Assembly (NCBI GenBank): GCA_039586095.1
Contig: JBDHLB010000007.1
Coordinates: forward strand, 30,662 to 94,661
Origin: JBDHBD01 sp039586095
Lineage (GTDB): Bacteria; Gemmatimonadota; Gemmatimonadetes; Palauibacterales; Palauibacteraceae
Direction of reading: 5' to 3'
DNA: 64,000 nucleotides
Below are positions 9,736-18,485 of the stretch, one piece after another (the first letter of the stretch is position 1; every line of letters starts with the position of its first letter). The notes beneath the pieces are model-generated. The model ran no database searches. It saw nothing but the letters and a program-made list of their open reading frames with translations, and had not been told where the DNA came from. A program made the translations under genes and the position numbers.

Positions 9736-10632
9736 TCAGACGATCAACCCGATGGTGAACAGAAGCCCGTAGGTGCCGGCGAGCCGAGAGGTGCTCGCGA
9801 GCGCCGCGTTCAGCTCGACCGGATCGCGGTGATTCCACATGGCGCGCAATGGCGACACCGCCAGTGGAAGCGCGGCCAGGCTGACCAGCACGGAGCTCGG
9901 CCACACCCCCAGCGCGGATCCGACCAGGGGGGCGGCGAAGCCGATCGCGAGCAGGAACGAGTACTCGATTCGAGTGCCCAGGGGACCGAGAAGTACGGCC
10001 AGCGTGCGCTTCCCCACCCGGGCGTCTGTGTCGCGGTCTCGCAGGTTGTTCACCACGAGGATCGCCGTCACGAGGGCCCCCGCGGCACCGCCGGCCAGCC
10101 ACAGGTCCGGCCGCAGCTCGAGCGCCTGCACGTAGTAGGTGCCGAGCACGGCCACGAAGCCGAAGAACGCGAACACGAACGCATCCCCCAGTCCGTGATA
10201 CCCGAACGGCCAGGGTCCGCCTGTGTACGCGAGACCTGCGAGAATGGAAGCCAGACCGACCAACAGTATCGGCAATCCCCCCACCCACACGAGGTAGGCA
10301 CCGAGTGCGACAGCCGCGCCAAACACTAGGCCAATCGCCGTGCGCAGCTCGCGCGTGGAGACGAGACCGGCCTGGGCGACGCGAGTGAATCCCTTTCTGT
10401 CGGCTGTGTCGGCACCGCGAACGAAATCTGAATAGTCGTTGGCCAGGTTGGTGCCAATCTGGATGAGCAGCGCGCACACGAGCGCCGCCAGGAACGGAGC
10501 CGGCGAGAAGGCTCCCGCCTGCTGGGCGAGGCCCCCTCCCATGAGAACGGGAGCGGCGGCCGCATACAGGGTCTTGGGACGGGCCGCCGCCGCCCAGATT
10601 TCAATCCCTGTCGGTCGCGTCTGTCCGCTCAA
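9736..10632 (-). CDS. menA: 1,4-Dihydroxy-2-naphthoate polyprenyltransferase
   Basis: 298-residue integral membrane UbiA-family prenyltransferase that attaches the polyprenyl tail to dihydroxynaphthoate. The two aspartate-rich motifs are present: NDYSDFVRGAD (magnesium-diphosphate binding) and NNLRDRDTDARVGKRTLA, which is characteristic of MenA. About eight hydrophobic helices follow the N-terminal WAAAARPKTLY segment. The start is TTG 10630-10632, overlapping the menB stop by four bases (TTGA). This fits the usual family length. No separate Shine-Dalgarno sequence is seen, so translation probably depends on menB. The prenyl donor could come from the polyprenyl synthase at about 32-33 kb. Confidence 0.93.
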   Translation of the reverse strand: MSGQTRPTGIEIWAAAARPKTLYAAAAPVLMGGGLAQQAGAFSPAPFLAALVCALLIQIGTNLANDYSDFVRGADTADRKGFTRVAQAGLVSTRELRTAIGLVFGAAVALGAYLVWVGGLPILLVGLASILAGLAYTGGPWPFGYHGLGDAFVFAFFGFVAVLGTYYVQALELRPDLWLAGGAAGALVTAILVVNNLRDRDTDARVGKRTLAVLLGPLGTRIEYSFLLAIGFAAPLVGSALGVWPSSVLVSLAALPLAVSPLRAMWNHRDPVELNAALASTSRLAGTYGLLFTIGLIV

Positions 10633-11465
10633 GGGAGCCAGGGATACTTCCGAAAATCGGGCAAGCGCTTCTCCAGGAACGCGTTGCGGCCCTCCTGCCC
10701 TTCTTCCGTCATGTAGAAGAGCATCGTCGCATTGCCGGCCAGCTCCTGGAGCCCGGCCTGCCCATCGCAATCGGCGTTGAAGGCGGCCTTCAGACATCGG
10801 ATGGCGAGCGGGCTGCGCTCCAGGATCTCGCGCGCCCACAGGATGCCCTCCGCTTCCAGCTCCTCCACCGGGACGACGGCGTTCACGAGACCCATCCGCT
10901 CGGCCTGATCCGCGTCGTACTGACGGCACAAGTACCAGATCTCGCGCGCCTTCTTCTGTCCCACGATGCGAGCCAGATACGAGGAGCCAAACCCGCCGTC
11001 GAAGCTGCCGACCTTCGGTCCCGTCTGCCCGAACACCGCGTTGTCGGCCGCAATCGTCAGATCACAGATTACGTGCAGCACATGGCCGCCGCCGATCGCG
11101 TATCCCGCGACCAGCGCGATCACGGGCTTGGGCATCGATCGAATCAGTTTCTGAAGCTCGAGGACGTTGAGTCTGGGCACGCCCTGTCGATCGACGTAGC
11201 CGGCCTCGCCTCGTACCCGCTGATCGCCGCCGCTACAAAAGGCCCATTTGCCGTCCTCCGCCGGCCCGTTGCCCGTGAACAGCACGACACCGATCTCGGG
11301 GTCCTCGCGGGAGTCGGTGAACGCCTCGAGGAGCTCGAATAGGGTCTCCGGCCGGAACGCGTTGCGCACCTCCGGTCGATTGAAGGCGATCCGCGCGATC
11401 CCTTCGGCCTTGTGGTACGTAATGTCTTTGTAGGGCTTTACCTCGTTCCACGTCACATCGCTCAT
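10629..11465 (-). CDS. menB: 1,4-Dihydroxy-2-naphthoyl-CoA synthase
   Basis: 278-residue crotonase-fold enzyme closing the naphthoate ring from o-succinylbenzoyl-CoA. It has the MenB-specific stretch FCSGGDQRVRG, the oxyanion-hole segment AGYAIGGGHVLH, FGQTGPKVGSFDGGFGS with the catalytic aspartate, and the MenB C-terminal ending (FLEKRLPDFRKYPWLP). Length and motifs match the family throughout. ATG 11463-11465 is preceded by GAGGAG at good spacing. It lies 36 bases after menD and overlaps menA by four bases. Confidence 0.96.
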   Translation of the reverse strand: MSDVTWNEVKPYKDITYHKAEGIARIAFNRPEVRNAFRPETLFELLEAFTDSREDPEIGVVLFTGNGPAEDGKWAFCSGGDQRVRGEAGYVDRQGVPRLNVLELQKLIRSMPKPVIALVAGYAIGGGHVLHVICDLTIAADNAVFGQTGPKVGSFDGGFGSSYLARIVGQKKAREIWYLCRQYDADQAERMGLVNAVVPVEELEAEGILWAREILERSPLAIRCLKAAFNADCDGQAGLQELAGNATMLFYMTEEGQEGRNAFLEKRLPDFRKYPWLP

Positions 11466-11501
11466 TGATGCTCCTCGATCGATTGTTTCAGGAAGTGAAA
11501 G

Positions 11502-13277
11502 TCACTCGCCGAGCCCGGCACGCACGGCGTCGCACATCCGTTCGACCACCTGCTCACGCCGTCGTCGATTCTCCTCGCGATCCGATACCACTTCGACCAC
11601 GTGCGGACCACCGATCTCGAAACTCCGCTCCAGGGCGGCGTAGGCGTCGGCCGCGCTGGTCTCGCGTCGATACGGAAGGCCGTAGAGCGCCGCCGCGTGC
11701 GAGAAATCGAGTCCGTGAGGCTGCACCACATAAGGCAGAAGTACCTCCTCATACTCTCGGATCGGCAGGGTGTGGAAGATGCCGCCGCCATCGTTGTTGA
11801 TGACCAGGAACACGATGTCGGATCCCAGCTTCGACGCCGCGAGAAGACCGTTCATGTCGTGATAGAAGGCGAGGTCCCCGAGCGCAGCCAGAGTCGGGCC
11901 CGTCGCCACGGCGCTCGCGCCCAGCGCCGCGCTCACGTTGCCGTCTATCCCACTCGCTCCCCGGAGTCCGATGACGTGGAGCGATTCGTCTGTGGGGACA
12001 GCGAAGGCGTCCACGTCCCGGACCGGAAGGCTGTTGCCGAGATACAACGTCGCCTCCGGCGGCAGCGCGCGCACGGCCTCCGCCAACACCGCGCCCTCGA
12101 AGCCCTCGCCGTCCAGCTCTGCCGACAGCGCAACGGCGGCCAGCGAGCCGGCGCGTCGCCAGTCGCCGACCCAATCCGGATCCGCGCTGCGCGTTACATG
12201 ATCCGCGACGGCGGCGGCCCATGCGTCGGGGTCCGCCCGCACATAGATGTCCGCCACCGCCAGATGGTCCTTCCAGCGTCCCCCCGCGTCGACCACGATC
12301 TGGCGCTCGCACGTCCGGAGGAGTCTCGACAATGACGCGGAAGTGGGCGCGGCGCCAAGCCGAATCACGAGATCCGGGGACAGACGGGCCCGAACCTCAG
12401 GATCGGCGAGGAACGCGTCATAGGCCGCGACGGCCTTTTCCCTGGCCCCCTTCTCGAAGCGGGCGCCGGAGAGCGGATCGGCAAGCAGCGGATAGCCCGT
12501 GGCCGTCGCGATCTTCAGCGCAGCAGGCCCGGCCGTGGCCGGTGTGGGCGAAGGACCGGCGACGACGAGGCCGCGCCGCGCCGCGCCGATTCGCGTCCCC
12601 ACCCACTCCAGATCTTCCCGGGCAAGCTGGTAAGTCCCGGAGCGCACGCTGGCAAAGGGCGCGGCTCCGGCACGTCCTCGCGCCGCCATAGGCGCCGAAC
12701 GTGCGAAGTCATCCGGCACGTCGCCCGATACGGAGGTGGGCTCCAGGGGTTTCTCGAACTGAAAGTTGACGTGCACGGGACCGGGCAACGGGTCCGTGGT
12801 GCCGCTGACGACCCGGGCCGCCAGAGCGCGCACGTAGCGCAGCACGTCCTCGCGAACGCTCGGCAGCGGCACGTCGTAGAAGGCGCGCGGATAGACGCCG
12901 TAGAGCCGGCTCTGATCGATCGTCTGGTTCGCGTCCTGACCGCGAAGATGAGCCGGCCGATCGGCCGTCAGCACGATCAACGGGGATTCGCCCTGGCTCG
13001 CCTCGACGACGGCCGGGAAAAGGTTGGCCGCCGCCGTGCCCGAGGTCGTGACGACGGCTGCGGGAGCGCCAGCAGCCCGGCCCACGCCCAGTGCGAAAAA
13101 GCCGGCGGACCGCTCGTCCACGAACGCGTGCACGCGAATCCGAGCCTCTGCCGCCAACGCGAAGGTGAGCGGCGCCGAGCGCGAGCCGGCGGCCACGCAG
13201 ACATGCCGCACTCCCTGCCGAGCCAGCTCGTCGACAAACGCCGTGGCCCACAGGACGTTGCGGTTCGCTTCGCTCAC
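11502..13277 (-). CDS. menD: SEPHCHC synthase, ThDP-dependent
   Basis: 591-residue thiamine-diphosphate enzyme that adds 2-oxoglutarate to isochorismate. The N-terminal domain has AAGSRSAPLTF and VTTSGTAAANLFPAVVEA; the C-terminal cofactor domain has GNSLPVRDVDAF and NNDGGGIFHTLP. All are typical of MenD. The start is GTG 13275-13277, with GGGGAGG five bases upstream; that Shine-Dalgarno sequence lies within the end of menF. The stop of menF (13274-13276) and this start share GTGA. A longer in-frame extension exists upstream but reads menF out of frame and is not supported. Confidence 0.95.
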   Translation of the reverse strand: MSEANRNVLWATAFVDELARQGVRHVCVAAGSRSAPLTFALAAEARIRVHAFVDERSAGFFALGVGRAAGAPAAVVTTSGTAAANLFPAVVEASQGESPLIVLTADRPAHLRGQDANQTIDQSRLYGVYPRAFYDVPLPSVREDVLRYVRALAARVVSGTTDPLPGPVHVNFQFEKPLEPTSVSGDVPDDFARSAPMAARGRAGAAPFASVRSGTYQLAREDLEWVGTRIGAARRGLVVAGPSPTPATAGPAALKIATATGYPLLADPLSGARFEKGAREKAVAAYDAFLADPEVRARLSPDLVIRLGAAPTSASLSRLLRTCERQIVVDAGGRWKDHLAVADIYVRADPDAWAAAVADHVTRSADPDWVGDWRRAGSLAAVALSAELDGEGFEGAVLAEAVRALPPEATLYLGNSLPVRDVDAFAVPTDESLHVIGLRGASGIDGNVSAALGASAVATGPTLAALGDLAFYHDMNGLLAASKLGSDIVFLVINNDGGGIFHTLPIREYEEVLLPYVVQPHGLDFSHAAALYGLPYRRETSAADAYAALERSFEIGGPHVVEVVSDREENRRRREQVVERMCDAVRAGLGE

Positions 13278-14692
13278 CCGACCTCCCCGAGGCCGAGCAC
13301 GCGACCGACCGTACGGAGTTTCAGATTCGTCTCCTCCCACTCTGCGTCCGCCCCGGACGCCTCCACGATGCCGGCTCCGGCGAACAGGCGCACAGCTGGC
13401 CCGGAGAACAGTGCACACCGCAGTCCGGGCACGAAATCCCCGTTGCCTGCGCCGTCGAACCAACCGACGGCCCCCGCGTACCAGCCACGCGACTCGGGCT
13501 CCTCGGCCGCCAGCACTCGAACGGCCGTTTCACGCGGCCGGCCGCAGACAGCGGCCGTCGGATGAAGAACCGACAACAGATCGAGAATGTGCGTTCCCCG
13601 TGGGACCTCTGCCGCCAGATCTGTCCGCAGGTGCTGAATCTCGGCCAGGCGATGCAGCCGAGGCGCCGCATCCACGTCGAGCCGCGTGGTCAAAGGACCG
13701 AGTCGATCCCGAAGCTCGCGCACGCAGATCGAATGCTCCAGGCCGTCCTTCGGGCTCTCCCGAAGCGCCTGCCCCAGACGTTCGTCCGTGTCAGGGTCTT
13801 CTCCGCGCCGCGTAGACCCCGCCACCGCCATGGTGCGGAAATCGTGGCCGCGAAGCGAGCCCAGCACCTCCGGCGATGCGCCGACGAACGCGGCCTTCCG
13901 ACCGAACTGGAACGCGAACACGTTGGCGGCCGGGTCTGCACGACAGATGTTCTCCACCGCGCCGAGCGGATCTGCGGGCGGCTGCAGACGGAGCTCGACG
14001 GCGCGCGAAAGCACCACCTTCTGCACATCTCCGATCCGAATTCTCTCACGGACGCGCTCGACGCTGTCCCGCCAATCCGCCCGGGTCACGCTCTCGCGGA
14101 CCACGCGTTCAGAGCGCCGGAGCTCACCGTCCCGCGGTCCGTGTCGTACCGCCCCTGCCAGGCGACGGCGGAGCCTGTGGAGGTCCTCCAGCACCTCGTC
14201 CCGCTCGGACTCCGGATCGGCGGATTCTCCCAAGGGACGCCAGGCCCGCAGCCGCGTTGGCCCCTCTCCCCCCGCCAGCTCGTACGCTGGAAGGAAGAAG
14301 CGCGCCGCCGGAAATTCGGCCCAGGGACCGCCGCCTTCCCTTCGATCCCTCTCGCTCCAGCGACTATCGAACGCGAGTCCGCCGTAGAACCGGGGAGCGA
14401 CGGCCGGCGAACTCTCCGCCGGCGAGGGCTCGCCCCCACCTGTGGATGGCGTCCCCAGGAGATCCATCGCCGCCTCGCGCACTACAGTGCACACATCGTC
14501 GCCACCCAGCTCGCGAGAGTCGATCTGCGCCAGAGCGCCGCGGCTCGCCTCCCAACGGGACCCTATTCTCCAGTATGCACGGGGCTCACCAGCGCCCGTG
14601 GCACGCGAGCTGTCGCCGAGGAACGAAAAGGGATCGACGTCCGGGGCCTCGCATTCCGTGAGCAGCCAGCGCATCGATGACCGCTGCTTCAT
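13274..14692 (-). CDS. menF: Isochorismate synthase
   Basis: 472-residue member of the chorismate-binding family (MenF/EntC/TrpE). Typical elements: IGDVQKVVLSRAVEL with the general-base lysine, FAFQFGRKAAFVGASPE, MAVAGSTRRGEDPDTD, then HPTAAVCGRPRETA and GWYAGAVGWFD near the C-terminus. It converts chorismate to isochorismate, the first committed step to menaquinone. Isochorismate synthases of this type also serve siderophore pathways, but its coupling to menD settles the role. ATG 14690-14692 overlaps the preceding receptor gene by four bases (ATGA). Confidence 0.94.
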   Translation of the reverse strand: MKQRSSMRWLLTECEAPDVDPFSFLGDSSRATGAGEPRAYWRIGSRWEASRGALAQIDSRELGGDDVCTVVREAAMDLLGTPSTGGGEPSPAESSPAVAPRFYGGLAFDSRWSERDRREGGGPWAEFPAARFFLPAYELAGGEGPTRLRAWRPLGESADPESERDEVLEDLHRLRRRLAGAVRHGPRDGELRRSERVVRESVTRADWRDSVERVRERIRIGDVQKVVLSRAVELRLQPPADPLGAVENICRADPAANVFAFQFGRKAAFVGASPEVLGSLRGHDFRTMAVAGSTRRGEDPDTDERLGQALRESPKDGLEHSICVRELRDRLGPLTTRLDVDAAPRLHRLAEIQHLRTDLAAEVPRGTHILDLLSVLHPTAAVCGRPRETAVRVLAAEEPESRGWYAGAVGWFDGAGNGDFVPGLRCALFSGPAVRLFAGAGIVEASGADAEWEETNLKLRTVGRVLGLGEVG

Positions 14693-16824
14693 CGCACGCG
14701 GACCTGCAGGCGCAGAGTCCGACCGGGCTGCGGGAGCCCGCACTGATCGAACACGGCGGCGTCGGTCAAGTTGTCGAGCGCGAGCGAGGTTTGGAGCGTG
14801 GACAGGGCACCGCCAAGACGCCACTCGCGCCCGAGCATCAGATCGAGACGACCGCTCGCGTCCAGCCGCTGATCGGCCTCCAGTTCGGGATTCACACAGT
14901 ACTGCGGCCCCACGTATCCGAGCGCGGCGCTCCCCCAGACGCCGAGTGCCAGGGGGCCCGATAGCTCCAGGTTTCCGAACACCTCCGGCTGGTACTCCGG
15001 CTCGCGCTCAGTCTGTGGAGCCAGCTCATCACGCAGAGCCACGCCCTGCAGCGTGAGGTCGCCGCCGAGGTGCGACGCGCCGAGCCGAAGCGACGCCAGC
15101 AGTTCGACACCCGTCGCGGTAACCCGATTTCGGTTCTCGCGCCGAAACATCCCGTCGCCGACACTCGACCGAACGATGGCGTCCGACCACCGCTGGTGGA
15201 ACAGCACGACCTGGCCGTCCACGCCTTCGAGCTCGCCTGTCACCCCCAGCTCCCCCGCGACCAACACCTCGGGGTCGAGGTTCGGGTTCGGGATGAACCG
15301 TCCCAGCGCGCCCGAGTAGAGCTCTCGTAGAGATGGGAAGCGGACCCTGCGACTGACGCCGGCGTGGAGCCGGGTCGTACCGCCCGCGACCAGGGCCGAC
15401 GCTCCCACACGCGCGCCCCAGTCCACCAACGGATCGCTAGCTTCACGGCCGCCAGTCTCCGGCGTGCTCGCCCGGTCCAGGCTGAGGCCGGCCGTCAACG
15501 TGAGGTCGGAGAAGGGGCCTGTGTCCTCGCTCTGGCGGCCCAAGGGCTGCTCCGCTTCGGCGGCGAGGCTCCACAGCTGCTGACGGAACCTCGACTCTCC
15601 CCCGGGATCCAGCGTCTCGACGTGTCGAGTGTCGGCCCACGTGAAGGCCGCCCGTACGGTGCCGTCCGCCAGTGTGTGATCTCCAACCAACCGAGCGGTG
15701 ATCGTGCGGTCGTCCGACAGCTCCTCCTGCGCGACCGTCTGGTACGCCAGCGTCTCGTACTCCTCGATTCGTGAATTCCCCCAGTCGACGCCGAAGCTCG
15801 CCTCGAGATCTCCCTCGCCCAGTGGAGTCGCGCCCCACCCGGTCCCGCCGGAAAGCCCCGTCACCACGCGTGACGTCTCGGGAATGCGCCAGAGTCGTGG
15901 GTTCTCGATGTGGAGCTCGGGGGGCACGCCCTTGTCGGCCGTGAAGCCGAACGATGACAGGGCAATCCACGGACCGCCCTCGGAAGATCCGTAGCGCGCC
16001 GCCAGGAATCCGTTGAAGTGCTGTCGGTCGCTGTTCAGGCGGAGGTCGTGGTCGGGCACCGGCTGATCCACTCCCGACGCCAGTGCCACACCATCGCGCG
16101 TCCGAAAGGCGAGGCCACCCCGGACCGTGAGGTCGTTCGCCCCCGTGGCGATTCTCTTCCCCGCTTCCGCCGCCACGGCGGCGGCGCCCGTGCCGTCGAT
16201 CCCGAGCTGCGTTCTCAGGGGCGGCGGGGCCGGCACGCCGGAGGTGCCGCGTACGATGTCGATCTCCACCACGCCACCCAGGACGTTGGGACCGTGCAGC
16301 ACCGACGACAGACCCCGATACATCTGGATCTCCCGGGCCGCACCGACGGGGATCAACGACAGGTCGGTGCGCGCGTCCCAGCCAAGAGTCAGCGGAATGC
16401 CGTCCACCAGCACCGCCACCTGCCGCGACTCGGTGCCGCGCAAGGTGAGCTGCGCCTCGCCGCGCGAATTCTCGCGCACCTGGAAGAAGGGCATCCGGCG
16501 CAGCGCCTCGTCCAGAATCGGGGCGGCGAACACCCGTGGAGCATCCAGGTTCAGACGGACTGCGGTCGCACCCGCTTGCGTGGCAAGCGGTCTCGTGGTT
16601 CGCACTCGAAGCGCTTCGAGCTCGTATACCGTGGTATCCTCGGCGAGTGTATCCGGCGCAGCACGGCTCGTGTCGACAGGCACGGGGCGCGGAATGAACT
16701 GAGCATGCACGGACGCGGTGGTCGTGAGCCCCATGCCCGCCACCATGGCGGCCAGGACAACGCCCGCTCGCGGGGTCAGCCTGTTGCTCCCTCGCGGCGT
16801 ATCGCCCCGCTCCCTGTGCGTCAT
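14689..16824 (-). CDS. TonB-dependent outer-membrane receptor
   Basis: 711 residues. A signal peptide is evident at the start (basic residues, then a hydrophobic stretch ending near SVHAQ). A plug domain follows (about 55-190: LDEALRRMPFFQVRE, LTLRGTESRQVAVLVDGIPL, LSSVLHGPNVLGGVVEI), then a beta-barrel to the C-terminus (FDQCGLPQPGRTLRLQVRVR), ending in aromatic/basic strands. Substrate unknown. The start at ATG 16824 overlaps the lnt stop by four bases and its own stop overlaps menF by four bases, so it is locked in the lnt-men unit. No transporter, Fur-like box or siderophore gene is adjacent. Energy could come from the TonB/TolA-like protein at 45-46 kb, but that one sits in a tol locus. 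Confidence 0.92.
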   Translation of the reverse strand: MTHRERGDTPRGSNRLTPRAGVVLAAMVAGMGLTTTASVHAQFIPRPVPVDTSRAAPDTLAEDTTVYELEALRVRTTRPLATQAGATAVRLNLDAPRVFAAPILDEALRRMPFFQVRENSRGEAQLTLRGTESRQVAVLVDGIPLTLGWDARTDLSLIPVGAAREIQMYRGLSSVLHGPNVLGGVVEIDIVRGTSGVPAPPPLRTQLGIDGTGAAAVAAEAGKRIATGANDLTVRGGLAFRTRDGVALASGVDQPVPDHDLRLNSDRQHFNGFLAARYGSSEGGPWIALSSFGFTADKGVPPELHIENPRLWRIPETSRVVTGLSGGTGWGATPLGEGDLEASFGVDWGNSRIEEYETLAYQTVAQEELSDDRTITARLVGDHTLADGTVRAAFTWADTRHVETLDPGGESRFRQQLWSLAAEAEQPLGRQSEDTGPFSDLTLTAGLSLDRASTPETGGREASDPLVDWGARVGASALVAGGTTRLHAGVSRRVRFPSLRELYSGALGRFIPNPNLDPEVLVAGELGVTGELEGVDGQVVLFHQRWSDAIVRSSVGDGMFRRENRNRVTATGVELLASLRLGASHLGGDLTLQGVALRDELAPQTEREPEYQPEVFGNLELSGPLALGVWGSAALGYVGPQYCVNPELEADQRLDASGRLDLMLGREWRLGGALSTLQTSLALDNLTDAAVFDQCGLPQPGRTLRLQVRVR

Positions 16825-18479
16825 GTGCGGCTTCGTCGGCGGTACCACAGGCCGAGGAGGAGAAGCGCGGACGTCACCGCAGAGGAAGTCCCGACGATGT
16901 CGCCGAATCGAACGAACACCGTTTGACCGTCGGTGGTGAGTACGTCCGTCGCGAAGGCGGCCGGCACGAAGAGCGGCGTGCGCGAGCGCACTCTGCCGAG
17001 GGGATCCACGACGCCCGAGATTCCCGTGTTCGCCGAGCGGACGGCACCGCTGCGGGTCTCGATCGCACGCATGACAAGGTGAGCCGGGTGCTGCCACAGC
17101 GCGCTGGTGCGGCTCCACCACGGCTCACGACCGAACCACCCGTCGTTCGTCACGTTCACCAGCAATTCCGCTCCATTTCTCCGGTAGTGACGTCCCAGTT
17201 CCGCGAAGATGGACTCGTAACAGATCATGACGCCGAATCCGCGTCCGGGCGTGCCGAGCGGAGACGCTGACCGCCCCCGGGCGAAGCCACCGAGATATTC
17301 TAAACCACCGAACCAGCGAGGGTTCAGAAACGGAACGCGCTCCACGCCCGGAACCAGGTACCGCTTGTCGTAGCGGCCTACCGGTTCGCCGTTCTCTCCG
17401 ACGAGAAAGACCGAGTTGAGGTAATCGTACTCCCCCGCGCCGCGGTCCTCGACCCCCAGCGCGCCGTAGAGCACCTCGGCCCCCGAGCGGCGCGCCAGCG
17501 ATGCAACCCAGGCCTCGAGGTCGGGTCGACCCGGGTCTCCTCGTGACGTGATGGGCTCCACGTGCCAGGGCAGGACGGTCTCAGGCAGTACGAGCAGGTC
17601 GAGCGGGACCGAGTCGGAGACCACGCGGAGGAGAAGCGAATCGGTCGCCCGCTGCGCCGCTCTGATGGCTGCCGGCCGATCCAGTTTGACCTCCTCCGGG
17701 ATGTTCGGTTGGATGACAGCCACGCGCGCGGCAGTCCGCATCGGAAGGCTCGTCCAGCGAACCAGGGAGTACCCGATCGGAAGCGTGACGACGCACAGCA
17801 TGGCGATCAGGCGTCGCGGCGTGAGCGCCGCGCGACCGCCGGCCCGCCGCCCCGTCACCACGGCCGCCGCCACGAGCGCGTTCACCGTGGCGAGCCAGAA
17901 GGTCAGCCCGCGAGAACCCACGAGATCGGCGCCTCCGACCAGCCACGGAAAGCCCGTGAGGGTATCTCCGAGCTGCATCCACGGAAACGCGATGTCGGGC
18001 AGATGGGCCCTCAGCCATTCGTAGCCCGTCCACAGGAATGGAAACACGACCCACAGCGGCCAGCCCAGCTCGTCTCGGGTCGTTCGAGCCGCTCCCGCGA
18101 CCAGGGCGAGCAGGGAGGCGAGGAGCAGAACGATCGCCAGGAAGAAGAGCACGGAGAGCGGCGTGAGGTGGATGAGCGACAGGGCCAACCAGTAGTAGAT
18201 CAGCGAGTAGCCAACCACACCCAACAGGAAGCCGCCGCGGCGCGCTTCGCTGCGGCCCACCTCGCCGGACGGCCGCTCCTCCAGCCATATCAGGAACGGC
18301 ACCAGAGCGGCGAAGGAAGGCACAAGGAGGTGGAACGGCGGACACGCCAGCGCAAGCAGGACGCCGCTGACGAACGGCCAGACGGTCCCCGGAGGAAGAA
18401 TGTGAGGCCGGAGCATATGGGCCATCACGGGTTGCGCCACCCGTGACGGCCCGCGGCTCGTCACGGGCAGACGCCCCAC
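16821..18479 (-). CDS. lnt: Apolipoprotein N-acyltransferase
   Basis: Inner-membrane enzyme that adds the third acyl chain to lipoproteins. About six hydrophobic helices come first (LACPPFHLLVPSFAALVPF onward), then a periplasmic nitrilase-like domain. The catalytic triad is visible: glutamate in LPETVLP, lysine in DKRYLVPGVERVPF and cysteine in MICYESIF. A last helix ends the protein. The start is uncertain between GTG 18479 (552 residues, six bases after the preceding stop) and ATG 18425 (534 residues, closer to the usual family N-terminus). It fits with the many lipobox proteins in this window. Confidence 0.94.
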   Translation of the reverse strand: MGRLPVTSRGPSRVAQPVMAHMLRPHILPPGTVWPFVSGVLLALACPPFHLLVPSFAALVPFLIWLEERPSGEVGRSEARRGGFLLGVVGYSLIYYWLALSLIHLTPLSVLFFLAIVLLLASLLALVAGAARTTRDELGWPLWVVFPFLWTGYEWLRAHLPDIAFPWMQLGDTLTGFPWLVGGADLVGSRGLTFWLATVNALVAAAVVTGRRAGGRAALTPRRLIAMLCVVTLPIGYSLVRWTSLPMRTAARVAVIQPNIPEEVKLDRPAAIRAAQRATDSLLLRVVSDSVPLDLLVLPETVLPWHVEPITSRGDPGRPDLEAWVASLARRSGAEVLYGALGVEDRGAGEYDYLNSVFLVGENGEPVGRYDKRYLVPGVERVPFLNPRWFGGLEYLGGFARGRSASPLGTPGRGFGVMICYESIFAELGRHYRRNGAELLVNVTNDGWFGREPWWSRTSALWQHPAHLVMRAIETRSGAVRSANTGISGVVDPLGRVRSRTPLFVPAAFATDVLTTDGQTVFVRFGDIVGTSSAVTSALLLLGLWYRRRSRT

Positions 18480-18485
18480 GAGACA

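Noticed and set aside
7985..9772. 595-codon plus-strand open frame opposite menE
   Set aside because: Composition is Arg/Pro/Gln-rich and no motif is seen; menE and the aminotransferase explain the region.
8325..10477. Long minus-strand open frame in which the menE frame stays open through menA, and a similar upstream extension of the aminotransferase frame
   Set aside because: High GC leaves wrong frames open. The extensions read menA and menE out of frame and have Arg/Gly/Ala-rich composition with no family match.
13278..13463. N-terminal extension of menD
   Set aside because: It reads menF out of frame; GTG 13277 has a good Shine-Dalgarno sequence and gives the normal MenD N-terminus.
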